Shown piece after piece: positions 7,413 through 15,709 of a DNA stretch of 19,901 bases (the stretch's first letter is position 1; every line of letters begins with the position of its first letter). The notes beneath the pieces are model-generated. The model was not told the DNA's origin, made no database searches, and was given only the letters and a program-made list of their open reading frames with translations. Both the position numbers and the translations under genes were made by a program. The DNA comes from Pararhodospirillum photometricum DSM 122 (lineage in GTDB: Bacteria; Pseudomonadota; Alphaproteobacteria; Rhodospirillales; Rhodospirillaceae): NCBI RefSeq assembly GCF_000284415.1, contig NC_017059.1, forward strand, positions 3,506,841 to 3,526,741. The letters are read 5' to 3'.

Positions 7413-7860
7413 CAGGCAGGCGGCGGAGAACGGAAAAAATGCCAAGGCGGATGCTGCGGGGGATCGCAGCGTGCCCTCCATTATCAGCGCCGATCTTACC
7501 ATTACTGGCGATCTTGCCAGCGCCGGCGAAATCCAGATTGATGGCCGGGTGGAGGGGGACATTCGCTGTGTCACCCTGATTATCGGCATTTCCGGCTCCG
7601 TGACCGGCGAGATCCGGGCCGAGCGGCTGCGCATGCACGGCTCGGTCAACGGGCAGGTCAATGCCAAGTCGGTGTTCCTGGCCTCGACCGCCCGCATGAC
7701 CGGCGACATCGTCCATGAAAGCCTCGCCATCGAACCCGGCGCCTACATGGAAGGCCATTGCCGCCGCTTGCCGGTGCCGGCCGAAGTCGTGGTCGCCGAC
7801 TCCTCGGCCAACAAGCGCCTGGAAAAAATCGACGGCGCTGCCCTAACCGTCGCCTCCTAA
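7396..7860 (+). CDS. Bactofilin family cytoskeletal protein
   Basis: This 154-residue protein has the bactofilin plan. A short polar N-terminal tail (1-26) is followed by a right-handed beta-helix core of about 28-130 with repeating G-x-I/V turns ([66 protein letters not shown]), then a charged tail. Bactofilins polymerise without nucleotide and form membrane-associated scaffolds that localise wall enzymes. ATG 7396 lies within the last codons of the M23 gene, so the pair is coupled. This matches the BacA-LmdC type of arrangement, in which the peptidase and scaffold shape the cell together. Transcription probably ends at the repeat hairpin at 7887. Confidence 0.93.
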   Translation: MFSKANRQAAENGKNAKADAAGDRSVPSIISADLTITGDLASAGEIQIDGRVEGDIRCVTLIIGISGSVTGEIRAERLRMHGSVNGQVNAKSVFLASTARMTGDIVHESLAIEPGAYMEGHCRRLPVPAEVVVADSSANKRLEKIDGAALTVAS

Positions 7861-7886
7861 CTTCCCCCTCTTTGTGGAAGAGGGGT

Positions 7887-7928
7887 CTGGGGAGGCCCGC
7901 CTCCCCAGCCTTACCTTTGTTAGTTTTT
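7887..7928 (+). terminator. Copy 3 of the palindromic repeat, terminator of the bactofilin gene
   Basis: CTGGGGAGGC (7887-7896) pairs with GCCTCCCCAG (7899-7908) and is followed on + by a T-rich tract through TTTTT at 7924-7928. It lies 27 bases after the bactofilin stop. On its left is ACCCCTCTTCC (read on -), a variant of the family tail. The T-tract overlaps the proposed end of tex on the other strand. Confidence 0.75.
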
Positions 7929-10228
7929 CCGCGCCCGCGCAAACGCCTCGGCCAACGCATTCCCCGCACTGGATGCCTCCGGCTTGCCCCCCTCTTGGCG
8001 GCATTCTTGGCAACCGGAGCAGTATCACGGGCCATCTTGCTCCGATCCTGACCCGGTTCATCCGACAGACGCATCGACAAGCCAACGCGCTTGCGTGGCA
8101 GATCGACCTCCATCACCTTGACCTTGACGATATCGCCGGGCTTGACCACCTCGCGCGGGTCCTTGACGAAGCGCTCCGAGAGGGCCGAGACGTGCACCAG
8201 GCCATCTTGGTGGACGCCAATGTCCACGAAGGCGCCAAACGCCGCCACGTTGGAAACCACGCCCTCCAGGATCATCCCGGGCCTCAGATCCTCCAGGGTC
8301 TCGACCCCGTCCTTGAACGCCGCCACCTGGAAGGCCGGACGGGGGTCGCGGCCGGGCTTTTCCAGTTCCTTCAAGATATCGCGCACGGTGGGCACGCCGA
8401 AGGTCTCGTCGGTGAAGCGCTCGGGATCCAGGCTGCGCACCAGGGCGGTGTTGCCGATCAGCTCATGAATCGTCGTCTTGGTGGCGGCCAGGATCCGACG
8501 CACCACCGGGTAGGCATCGGGGTGCACCCCGGAGCGATCCAGGGGATCCTCGCCGTCTTGAATGCGCAAGAAGCCGGCCGCCTGCTCGAACGCCTTGGGC
8601 CCCAGGCGCGACACCTCGCGCAACTGAGCCCGGCGCCGGAAGGGGCCGTTGGCATCACGCCACGCGACAATGTTGCGCGCCAAGCTCTCGCTCAGGCCCG
8701 ACACCCGGGCCAGCAAGGGAACCGAGGCCGTATTCACCTCGACACCCACCGCGTTCACCGCGTCCTCGACCACGCCGTCCAGGGCGCGGGCCAGCTTGCT
8801 CTGGCTGACGTCGTGCTGATACTGCCCAACGCCGATGCTCTTGGGCTCGATCTTGACCAGGGCGGCCAGGGGGTCTTGCAGCCGCTGGCCGATGGACACG
8901 GCGCCGCGCAGGGTCACGTCCAACTCCGGGTATTCCCGGGCCGCCAGTTCGGAAGCCGAGTAAACCGACGCGCCCGCCTCGGACACCACCACCTTGACCA
9001 CGCCCAGATCGGGATGGCGCTTGATTAGGTCGGCCGCCAAGCGGTCGGTCTCGCGGCTGGCGGTGCCGTTGCCAATGGCGATCAACTCGATCTTGTGGGC
9101 CCGGCACAACTGGGCCAGGGCGGCGATGCTCTGATCCCACTGACGCTTGGGCTCGTGGGGATACAAGGCCCCGGTTGCCAGGACCTTGCCCGTGGCGTCC
9201 ATCGCCGCCACCTTGACGCCGGTACGGTAGCCGGGGTCGAGGGCCAGGGTCGGGCGCATGCCGGCCGGCGCGGCCAGCAGGAGATCGCGTAGATTGCGGG
9301 CGAACACCGTGATCGCCTCTTCCTCGGCCCGCTCGAACAGGCGGCCCATCAGGTCAAGCTCGATATGCAGGGCCATCTTGACCCGCCACGTCCAGCGGGC
9401 TGTCTCGATGAGCCAAGCGTCGGCCGGGCGGCCGGTGTCGCTGATGCCAAAACGGTGGGCCACGGCGCTCTCGAAGGCGGCGCGGCCCGGTCCGCCGTCC
9501 GCCTCGTCAATCGACACCGTCAGGGTCAGAACTTCTTCCTTGCGGCCACGGAACAAGGCCATGGCGCGGTGCGAGGGAATCTTGTGCAGGGGCTCGGACC
9601 AATCGAAGTAATCCGAGAACTTGGCTCCCTCTTTTTCCTTGCCCTCGACGACGCGCGACTTGAGGCGGGCCTCGGTCCACACCCGCTCGCGCAACGCCCC
9701 CACCAAGCTGGCATCCTCGGCAAAGCGCTCCATCAGAATCTGCCGGGCGCCGTCCAGGGCAGCCTTGACGTCGGCCACCCCCTTGTCGGCATCGACAAAG
9801 CCCTGGGCGGTGGCCTCGGGGGACTGGCGGGGATCGGTGAGGAGGGTATCGGCCAGCGGCTCCAGGCCTTGCTCGCGGGCGATCATCGCCTTGGTGCGGC
9901 GCTTGGGGCGATAGGGGAGGTACAGGTCTTCCAGGCGGGCCTTGGTGTCGGCGGTCTCAATCTGGGCGCGCAGGTCGTCGGTGAGCTTTCCTTGCTCTTC
10001 GATCGACGTCAGGATGGTTTTGCGCCGGTCTTCCATCTCGCGCAAGTAGGAGAGGCGTTCTTCCAGGGTTCGCAGCTGGGTATCGTCCAGGCCGCCGGTC
10101 GCTTCTTTGCGGTAGCGGGCGATGAAGGGAACGGTGGCGTTGCCGTCGAGCAACTCAATGGTGGCGGCAACCTGGGCCTCGCGGACCCCAAGATCGTCGG
10201 CGATGATCTGGGCAATGGAACGACGCAC
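7920..10228 (-). CDS. tex: Tex-like RNA-binding transcription accessory protein, C-terminus frameshifted
   Basis: Tex/YhgF is a ~770-residue S1-domain protein that associates with RNA polymerase and nucleic acid. The order seen is an N-terminal helical region ([31 protein letters not shown]), a YqgF/RNase-H-like domain ([14 protein letters not shown]), helix-hairpin-helix repeats ([16 protein letters not shown]), and an S1 domain ([31 protein letters not shown]). The literal frame continues to 7658 as 856 codons through the repeat and antisense to bactofilin, which is not credible. Adding one base to the G6 run at 7987-7992 turns the end into [17 protein letters not shown], then ARARKN and a stop at 7920-7922, a typical Tex tail, giving about 769 residues. 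The start is GTG 10228, supported by similarity from the first residues. It stands alone between the two convergent or flanking repeat terminators. Confidence 0.93.
7987..7992 (-). other. Frameshift site (G6 run) near the end of tex
   Basis: On the - strand the present frame reads [14 protein letters not shown], while one extra G gives [14 protein letters not shown] and a stop at 7920 that matches Tex family length and tail. One G is apparently missing from the run. Confidence 0.8.
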
Positions 10229-10319
10229 GGGCAGAGTCTCCCTACGAAAAGGCGAGGGCGGGGTTTACCCAAGCCACGCTTCAAAGGCCAGAGGGAAACG
10301 TGGACGCCGGTGGTCGGGC

Positions 10320-10372
10320 ACGGAAAAAGAGGAAGGCTGGGGAGGCGCGGCCTCCCCAGACCCCTCGGTCCC
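10320..10372 (-). terminator. Copy 4 of the palindromic repeat, terminator of the small secreted protein gene
   Basis: Arms CTGGGGAGGC (10337-10346) and GCCTCCCCAG (10350-10359) have a 3-base loop. Read on -, the hairpin is followed by CCTTCCTCTTTTTCC, and the conserved tail (GGGACCGAGGGGT on -) precedes it. It lies about 75 bases after the stop of the gene at 10435-10701 and upstream of tex, separating the two. Confidence 0.75.
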
Positions 10373-10434
10373 ATTGGGCAGAAAGAAGGGGGGGCCGTTT
10401 CCCTCGAAGCGCCCAGGAGGCAAACGGCAAAGCC

Positions 10435-10701
10435 CTATTTCCAGCCAGCGACGGCGTCACATTCTTTTTGTTCGGCAGGGTGGGTCTTTTCCCACTGGGT
10501 AATGCTTTGGGTTTCGTTATCGTCCATCTTGCTGTTCATACACGAACAATATTTGGTGATGGTTTCGACGGGGACGTTGGCGCTCGCATTATCCTGGAGG
10601 CATTGGGAGATCCATTTGGCATCGTCCGCGCCAGCGGCGGCGGGGCCGGCGGCACAGAGGAGGCCCAGGATCATCGCGGTGGACAGAGCAGCATACCTCA
10701 T
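10435..10701 (-). CDS. Small secreted four-cysteine protein of unknown function
   Basis: An 88-residue protein that starts with a clear Sec signal peptide (MRYAALSTAMILGLLCAAGPAAA, then a probable cut before GADDAK). The mature part, about 65 residues, is acidic and helical and holds four cysteines in the order ISQC, YCSC, KEC. In the oxidising periplasm these could form two disulfides. CSCM resembles the YCxCM/V pattern of small alphaproteobacterial periplasmic proteins of unknown function, but I cannot name a family. It is not a c-type cytochrome, because no CxxCH is present. The gene stands alone with its own repeat-type terminator at 10337. ATG 10701 is the only start that gives a complete signal peptide. 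Confidence 0.8.
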   Translation of the reverse strand: MRYAALSTAMILGLLCAAGPAAAGADDAKWISQCLQDNASANVPVETITKYCSCMNSKMDDNETQSITQWEKTHPAEQKECDAVAGWK

Positions 10702-10811
10702 CGATCTAACCTTTCTTGAGAAGGCGAGGGGGAAGGGAAGCGCTTCAGTCCAAGGTGTACACTCTTTTGTCAGAAATCTCCATCCTTGGAATGGTTCTAG
10801 CGGGTAAAAGG

Positions 10812-10868
10812 AGGGAGACAGAGGAGAGAAAGACTGGGGAGGCGGGCCTCCCCAGACCCCTCGGTTCC
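10812..10868 (-). terminator. Copy 5 of the palindromic repeat, terminator of the argG/lipoprotein operon
   Basis: Arms CTGGGGAGGC (10834-10843) and GCCTCCCCAG (10846-10855) have a 2-base loop. Read on -, a CTTTCTCTCCTCTG tract follows. The tail ACCCCTCGGTTCC (+ strand, 10856-10868) lies only 5 bases from the lipoprotein stop codon at 10874. Confidence 0.75.
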
Positions 10869-10873
10869 TAGAG

Positions 10874-11491
10874 TTATTCGCGCAAGACCAGGGAGCGGAG
10901 GAGGGTAATGAGGGCGGCGCGCACGTCGATGGTGGGGGGCTGGCACCACGCGCCGCGCAAGGTGGCGTCCCAGGTGCCGGGGGGGGCGTCTTTGCCCACA
11001 CGCAAGGGGGCGAAAAAGGCGACGCAGCCGACCTTGGCGCCACGCGCTTCGAGAAGGTGGGCGGTGCCAAAGGGCAGCTCGGCCGCGCTCTTTTGGACCT
11101 GCTTGTCCGGGATCCCGGTGCGTTGGGCCAAGGGGCGGCGATACAGGCTGTCGGCCAGGGCGGGCGGTTCGACTCGGGTCGGAAGGTGGGCGGTCTCGAC
11201 GTAGCGGGCATAGAGGATGGCGCCATCGTCGAGCTTTTGCACAAACACGCCCCGGGCCGGCAAGGCGGTATAGCGCAGACCCCGATTGTGGTCGGGCGGT
11301 ACGGCCAGCAACAGCCGGCTCAACTCGGGACCGATCACCTGCATGGGCTCCGGCGGGCCGGTCAGCCAGGGCTCGGTCGGGGTCAGGCCAGCCTCGGGAT
11401 CGGGGCGGCTGGCGCAACTGGCCAGCACCAGGCCCAGCAGCACCACACCGGCCAGAGTCGGGGGCCGAAGCCCCCGAGCACGCGGGCTCAT
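10874..11491 (-). CDS. Predicted outer-envelope lipoprotein, unknown function
   Basis: This 205-residue protein has a lipoprotein signal: basic N-terminus, hydrophobic [14 protein letters not shown] and lipobox Leu-Ala-Ser-Cys26. After Cys26 come Ala-Ser, with no Asp at +2, so sorting to the outer membrane is expected. The mature part has no motif that I recognise. It contains [36 protein letters not shown] and two later cysteines (VGCVAFF and GAWCQPP) that might pair. Its ATG overlaps the argG TGA in ATGA, so it is translationally coupled to argG, an odd partner for an envelope protein. The repeat hairpin at 10834 ends the unit. I do not assign a function. Confidence 0.8.
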   Translation of the reverse strand: MSPRARGLRPPTLAGVVLLGLVLASCASRPDPEAGLTPTEPWLTGPPEPMQVIGPELSRLLLAVPPDHNRGLRYTALPARGVFVQKLDDGAILYARYVETAHLPTRVEPPALADSLYRRPLAQRTGIPDKQVQKSAAELPFGTAHLLEARGAKVGCVAFFAPLRVGKDAPPGTWDATLRGAWCQPPTIDVRAALITLLRSLVLRE

Positions 11492-12702
11492 CCGTTGCGG
11501 GCCATGGCGCCCAGGCGCAGGCGCAGGGCATTGAGCTTGATGAAGCCTTCCGCGTCCTTCTGGTTGTAGACAGCGTCTTCCTCGAAGGTCACGTAGTCCA
11601 TGCGGTACAGCGGGCGCGGTGCCTTGCGGCCGATGGTGGTCACGTTGCCCTTGTAGAGCTTAAGGCGGGCCGTGCCGGTTACGCGCTCCTGGCTCTGGTC
11701 GATCAGGGCCTGGAGCATCTCGCGCTCGGGGGCAAACCAGAAGCCGTTGTAGATCAGGCGGGCATAGCGCGGCATGATGTCGTCGCGCAGGGCCTGGGCT
11801 TCCCGATCCAGGGTCAGGCTTTCCACCGCCCGGTGGGCGGCCAGCATGATGGTGCCGCCCGGGGTTTCATAAACGCCCCGGCTCTTCATGCCGACGAAGC
11901 GGTTTTCAACGAGATCGAGGCGGCCGATGCCATGACGCCCGCCCAGCTCGTTAAGCTTGGTCAGGAGGGCGGCCGGGCTCAGGCGCTCGCCGTTGACGGC
12001 GACCGGGTTGCCTGCCTCGTAGTCGATCTCGATGATTTCCGGGGTATCGGGCGCCGACTCGGGGCTGACGGTCAGGCGGAACATGTCCTCCGAGGGAGCC
12101 ACCCACGGATCTTCCAGCGCCTTGCCCTCATAGGAGATGTGCAGCAGGTTGGCGTCCATGGAATAGGGCGCCTCGCCGTGCTTGTCCTTGGGCACGGGGA
12201 TCTGGTGCTGGAGGGCATAGTCGATCAACTTGGTGCGGCTGGTCAGGTCCCATTCGCGCCAGGGGGCGATGACCTTGATGTCGGGCTTGAGGGCATAGGC
12301 CGTCAGTTCAAAGCGGACCTGATCGTTGCCCTTGCCGGTAGCGCCGTGGGCAATGGCGTCGGCGCCGGTCTCGTTGGCGATCTCGATCAGGCGCTTGGCG
12401 ATCAGCGGCCGGGCGATCGAGGTGCCCAGGAGGTAGGTGCCCTCGTACAAGGTGTTGGCGCGGAACATGGGGAACACGAAGTCCCGCACGAACTCCTCGC
12501 GCAGGTCGTCGATGTAGATCTCCTTGATCCCCATCAACCGGGCCTTCTCGCGGGCCGGCTCCAACTCCTCGCCCTGGCCGATATCGGCGGTGAAGGTCAC
12601 CACCTCGCAGTCGTAGGCGTCGCGCAGCCAGCGCAGGATGATCGAGGTGTCGAGGCCGCCGGAATAGGCCAGCACCACCTTCTTGATGTCACTCTTGCTC
12701 AT
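11488..12702 (-). CDS. argG: Argininosuccinate synthase
   Basis: Joins citrulline and aspartate with ATP to make argininosuccinate, the penultimate step of arginine synthesis, in the cytoplasm. The 404-residue length is standard. The ATP pyrophosphatase P-loop is at 12-20 (AYSGGLDTS). Further signatures are [33 protein letters not shown] and WREWDLTSR. The ATG at 12702 is 16 bases after the ychF stop, and the stop overlaps the next lipoprotein gene, so argG appears to be the third gene of pth-ychF-argG-lipoprotein. No arginine-pathway gene is adjacent, and the short gap leaves little room for a private promoter or ARG box. Confidence 0.98.
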   Translation of the reverse strand: MSKSDIKKVVLAYSGGLDTSIILRWLRDAYDCEVVTFTADIGQGEELEPAREKARLMGIKEIYIDDLREEFVRDFVFPMFRANTLYEGTYLLGTSIARPLIAKRLIEIANETGADAIAHGATGKGNDQVRFELTAYALKPDIKVIAPWREWDLTSRTKLIDYALQHQIPVPKDKHGEAPYSMDANLLHISYEGKALEDPWVAPSEDMFRLTVSPESAPDTPEIIEIDYEAGNPVAVNGERLSPAALLTKLNELGGRHGIGRLDLVENRFVGMKSRGVYETPGGTIMLAAHRAVESLTLDREAQALRDDIMPRYARLIYNGFWFAPEREMLQALIDQSQERVTGTARLKLYKGNVTTIGRKAPRPLYRMDYVTFEEDAVYNQKDAEGFIKLNALRLRLGAMARNG

Positions 12703-12718
12703 CGGAGGCCTTTCTCAC

Positions 12719-13822
12719 TCAAACATTGAAGCGAAACAGCAGCACATCGCCGTCCCGCACCACATATTCCTTGCCTTCCGAGCGCAGACGGCCGGCCTCG
12801 CGGGCCCCCGCCTCGCCGCCGAAGGCGATGTAATCCTCATAGGCAATGGTCTCGGCACGGATGAAGCCGCGCTCGAAGTCGGAGTGGATCACCCCGGCCG
12901 CCTGCGGGGCGCGCGAGCCCTTCATCACCGTCCAGGCCCGGGCCTCCTTGGGGCCGCAGGTAAAGAAGGTGAGGAGGTTGAGCAACTCGTAGCCGGCGCG
13001 AATCACCCGGGACAGCCCAGTTTCCTCCAGCCCTAGGCTGGTCAGAAACTCGGCCTTGTCCGCCGGGTCGTCAAGCTGGGCCACCTCGGACTCGATGGCG
13101 GCACTGATCACCACAGAGACGGCGCCCTCGGCCTGCGCCTTTTCGGCCACCTTCTGCGACAACGCGTTGCCTGTGGCCGCTGCGCTTTCCTCGACGTTGC
13201 AAACATACAACACCGGCTTGGAGGTCAAAAGCTGCAACTGGCGGAACAAGCGCAGCGCCTCGGGCTCGGTCGGCGTGGCGACCCGGGCCGGCTGGCCGGC
13301 GCGCAGGGCCTCCAGGGCCGGCTCCATCACCGCCAGGAAGGCCTTGGAGTCGGCGTCGCCGCCCTTGGCCTTTTTGGCGGTGGCGACCACGCGCTTTTCC
13401 AGGCTGTCGAGGTCGGCCAGCATCAGCTCGGTCTCGACCGTCTCGGCATCGCGCAAGGGGTCAACGGCGCCATCGACGTGGGTGATGTCGTCGTCTTCAA
13501 AACAGCGCAGCACGTGGACGATGGCATCGACCTCGCGGATGTTGGCCAAAAACTGGTTACCCAGTCCTTCGCCCTTGCTGGCGCCCCGGACCAAGCCGGC
13601 GATGTCCACGAACTCCAACTGGGTCGGCACCATGCTGGCGCTTTTGCCCACCTGGACCAAGCGCTCCAGCCGGGGATCCGGCACCGCCACCCGGCCCACG
13701 TTGGGCTCGATGGTGCAAAACGGAAAGTTAGCGGCCTGGGCGGCAGCCGTTGAGGTCAGGGCGTTGAACAAAGTGGACTTGCCCACGTTGGGCAGTCCCA
13801 CGATACCGCATTGGAAACCCAT
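12719..13822 (-). CDS. ychF: YchF/OLA1-type redox-regulated ATPase (Obg family)
   Basis: This 367-residue P-loop protein of the Obg group prefers ATP in characterised members and binds ribosomes. The G1 loop is GLPNVGKS at 9-16, G3 is VDIAGLVRGASKGEGLGNQFL, and the G4 position is NVEE instead of NKxD, the mark of the YchF branch. A coiled-coil insertion is seen around 130-200. The C-terminal TGS-type domain runs from FFTCGPKEARAWT to the end, with HSDFERGFIRAET and the closing DGDVLLFRFNV. It starts 3 bases after the pth stop, a pth-ychF order common in bacteria, and precedes argG by 16 bases. Confidence 0.97.
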   Translation of the reverse strand: MGFQCGIVGLPNVGKSTLFNALTSTAAAQAANFPFCTIEPNVGRVAVPDPRLERLVQVGKSASMVPTQLEFVDIAGLVRGASKGEGLGNQFLANIREVDAIVHVLRCFEDDDITHVDGAVDPLRDAETVETELMLADLDSLEKRVVATAKKAKGGDADSKAFLAVMEPALEALRAGQPARVATPTEPEALRLFRQLQLLTSKPVLYVCNVEESAAATGNALSQKVAEKAQAEGAVSVVISAAIESEVAQLDDPADKAEFLTSLGLEETGLSRVIRAGYELLNLLTFFTCGPKEARAWTVMKGSRAPQAAGVIHSDFERGFIRAETIAYEDYIAFGGEAGAREAGRLRSEGKEYVVRDGDVLLFRFNV

Positions 13823-13825
13823 GGG

Positions 13826-14545
13826 TCAGCCGGTCCCTTTCTGGTTCTTGGAGTCGAGGGCCCGGGCCAGGGCGGCCGCCAGACCCGTGTCGGGAGGAGA
13901 AGAGGCCCCAGGGGCCAGCGGGGCAGCGCGGCGCGGGGCCTGGGCAGGCTCGGCCGGCTTGGGGGGATGGGGACGGGGCGGTGTCAAGGTCGCAGCGATC
14001 TTGCTCATAGCGTCCGACGCCCGGCCTTGTAGGACCAGCGCCAAGGTATCGGCCACCGCATCAAGCAAGGGATCCAGCCAGACCTGCTCGGCTTTGGCAA
14101 AGTCCGAGAGAACGTAGTCGCTCACCTTGTCCTTATGGCCAGGGTGGCCAACGCCCAGGCGGATGCGCCAGTACTCGGGACCCAGGTGGGCGTCGATATT
14201 GCGCAAGCCATTATGGCCGCCGTGCCCCCCGCCTTGCTTGATCTTGACTTTTCCGGGCGCCAGATCGAGATCATCGTGCAGCACCACCACGTCGGCCAGC
14301 GCGATCTTGTGAAAGCGCACGGCCTCGGCGACCGATTGGCCCGAGAGGTTCATGTAGGTCTCGGGCAACAGCAGCAAGGCGCGCTGACCTTCCAGGCTGC
14401 CCTCGGCGATCCGGCCTTGAAACTTGCTGCGAAACGGCCCCAGGCCCAGGCGGCGGGCCACGCGGTCCACAGCCATCGCCCCGATGTTGTGGCGGTTTGC
14501 GCTGTAGCGCGGGCCGGGATTGCCAAGACCCACAACCAGTTTCAT
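13826..14545 (-). CDS. pth: Peptidyl-tRNA hydrolase with proline-rich C-terminal extension
   Basis: Releases peptides from prematurely dropped peptidyl-tRNA so the tRNA can be reused. The core (1 to about 185) has the canonical VVGLGNPGPRYSANRHNIG with Asn9 and the catalytic His19, PETYMNLSGQSV, and HDDLDLAPGKVKIKQGGGHGGHNGLR. At 239 residues it is some 45-50 longer than the usual enzyme; the extra C-terminus is rich in Pro and Ala (PPRPHPPKPAEPAQAPRRAA) and probably disordered, as seen in some other alphaproteobacterial Pth proteins. Upstream of ATG 14545 I see no strong ribosome site. The repeat hairpin at 14580 separates it from rplY, so it may be transcribed both from its own promoter and by read-through. 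Confidence 0.97.
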   Translation of the reverse strand: MKLVVGLGNPGPRYSANRHNIGAMAVDRVARRLGLGPFRSKFQGRIAEGSLEGQRALLLLPETYMNLSGQSVAEAVRFHKIALADVVVLHDDLDLAPGKVKIKQGGGHGGHNGLRNIDAHLGPEYWRIRLGVGHPGHKDKVSDYVLSDFAKAEQVWLDPLLDAVADTLALVLQGRASDAMSKIAATLTPPRPHPPKPAEPAQAPRRAAPLAPGASSPPDTGLAAALARALDSKNQKGTG

Positions 14546-14564
14546 GTCTTTGGCTCTGTTTGCG

Positions 14565-14615
14565 AGGGAAAACGCAAGGCCGGGGAGGCGAGGCCTCCCC
14601 GGACCCCTCGGTTCC
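14565..14615 (-). terminator. Copy 6 of the palindromic repeat, terminator after rplY
   Basis: Arms CCGGGGAGGC (14580-14589) and GCCTCCCCGG (14593-14602) carry a compensating C-G change at the outer pair, which supports selection on the stem. The tail ACCCCTCGGTTCC follows on +. Read on -, CCTTGCGTTTTCCC follows the stem. It lies about 50 bases after the rplY stop and ahead of pth. Confidence 0.75.
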
Positions 14616-14665
14616 TCAGGGACCCAAGACGCGGACGCTTTAGGAGCCCCCGCGTCGTCGAGGGG

Positions 14666-15268
14666 TTAGGCCTCGGTCGTCTCGCTGTCGGCCTTGAGGA
14701 CCGACGGCGCGGCGATGGTGCACAGGGTGAAGTCGCGCTCGGTGATGGTCGGGCGCACGCCGGCCGGAATGGCGACGGCGCTGATGTGCACCGAGTCGCT
14801 GATCTCCAGGCCGGTCAGGTCCACCTCAAGGGCGGCGGGCAGCAGGTCGGGCTTGCCCACCACTTCCACCTCGTGGCGCACGATATTCAAAACGCCGCCG
14901 CGCTTGAGGCCGGGCGAACGGGTTTCATTGATGAAGTGGACGGGCACCTCGACGGTGACCTCGGTTTCGGCATCCACGCGCAGGAAGTCGGCGTGGATGG
15001 GCATGTCGGTCACCGGGTGCATCTGCACGTCGTGGATCATCACGCGGCCCGCGCTCTCGCCATCCACGAGGATGTCGAACAGGCGGGTGGAAAAGCCGGC
15101 GCGCTTCATTTCGCCAAGAACAACGCGCGGGTCGATCGCGACCAGCGCAGGCGCCTGCCGGCCACCATAGATCACGCCCGGGATCAGGCCTTCTCTACGC
15201 GTGGCGCGGGCTGCCCCCTTACCGGCCCGGTCGCGACCCTTGACGGCAAGGGTTCCGATATCGGTCAT
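14666..15268 (-). CDS. rplY: 50S ribosomal protein L25/general stress protein Ctc
   Basis: A 200-residue long-form L25 (CTC/TL5 type) that binds 5S rRNA in the large subunit. The N-terminal L25 domain (about 1-95) includes LAVKGRDRAGKGAARATRREG, IPGVIYGG and the VQMHPVTDMPIHADFLRV strand pair. The C-terminal TL5-type beta domain (about 97-180) includes VPVHFINETRSPGLKRGGVLN and LEVDLTGLEISDSVHISA. I place the start at ATG 15268 (MTDIGTLAVKG), where family similarity begins; the open frame upstream to 15451 is unsupported. A GGAG ribosome site, 15281-15278 on -, lies about 10 bases before the ATG and could be folded into a CTCC-GTT-GGAG mini-hairpin. It starts the rplY / pth-ychF gene run. Confidence 0.97.
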   Translation of the reverse strand: MTDIGTLAVKGRDRAGKGAARATRREGLIPGVIYGGRQAPALVAIDPRVVLGEMKRAGFSTRLFDILVDGESAGRVMIHDVQMHPVTDMPIHADFLRVDAETEVTVEVPVHFINETRSPGLKRGGVLNIVRHEVEVVGKPDLLPAALEVDLTGLEISDSVHISAVAIPAGVRPTITERDFTLCTIAAPSVLKADSETTEA

Positions 15269-15709
15269 TATCTTACTCTCCAACGGAGCTAAAAAGGATT
15301 CGGCCCGGCCTCCAGGGGTGCCAGCACCGACCGCGCCGCCGGATGTCCGGCGGCGGGAGAGCGGGTGTACACCCGGATGTCCTGCTTGGCAAGGCCCGGG
15401 GAACGGGGCCTTGCGGGGGCGGCGAAGGCAGAAGGACAGGCAGGCGCCCATCCCCTTGCGAAGGACACAAAGGCCAAGGCGTGTCTGACCGAGGGGAAAT
15501 GGATGCGACTCCGAGGGGCGCCGGGCGGAAAAAGCCGAGCCGCACCAGGGCTGTGGTTCTTGTGCAACAGTGTTTGCCGAATGACACGCCCAGGCTCAGG
15601 GCTCGATTGACCGGGGAGGGGGATTGGTGGCTAACTCGCCGTGGGCCTTGAGATGGGCGTTGGCGATAAAAAAGCGCCAAGCTCCGGAACTGGTGAAGAG
15701 GACACGGTT
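15269..15709. other. Divergent intergenic region between rplY and the first porin, rich in hairpins
   Basis: No credible gene is seen; short frames on both strands resemble nothing. On the rplY leader side there are three inverted repeats: a perfect 9-bp stem CGCCGCCGG / CCGGCGGCG with a 4-base loop (15334-15355), a 14-base perfect palindrome CGGGTGTACACCCG (15362-15375), and a 7-bp stem AAGGCCC / GGGCCTT near 15391-15412. None is followed by a T run in either direction. The right part should hold the porin promoter. TTGACC at 15607-15612 is a possible -35, but the best -10 (TAACTC, 15632) is 19 bases away, so I do not call it. Confidence 0.5.

Noticed and set aside
7874..10807. Long + strand frames opposite tex
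   Set aside because: Antisense shadows of a well-recognised gene; no ribosome sites or motifs.
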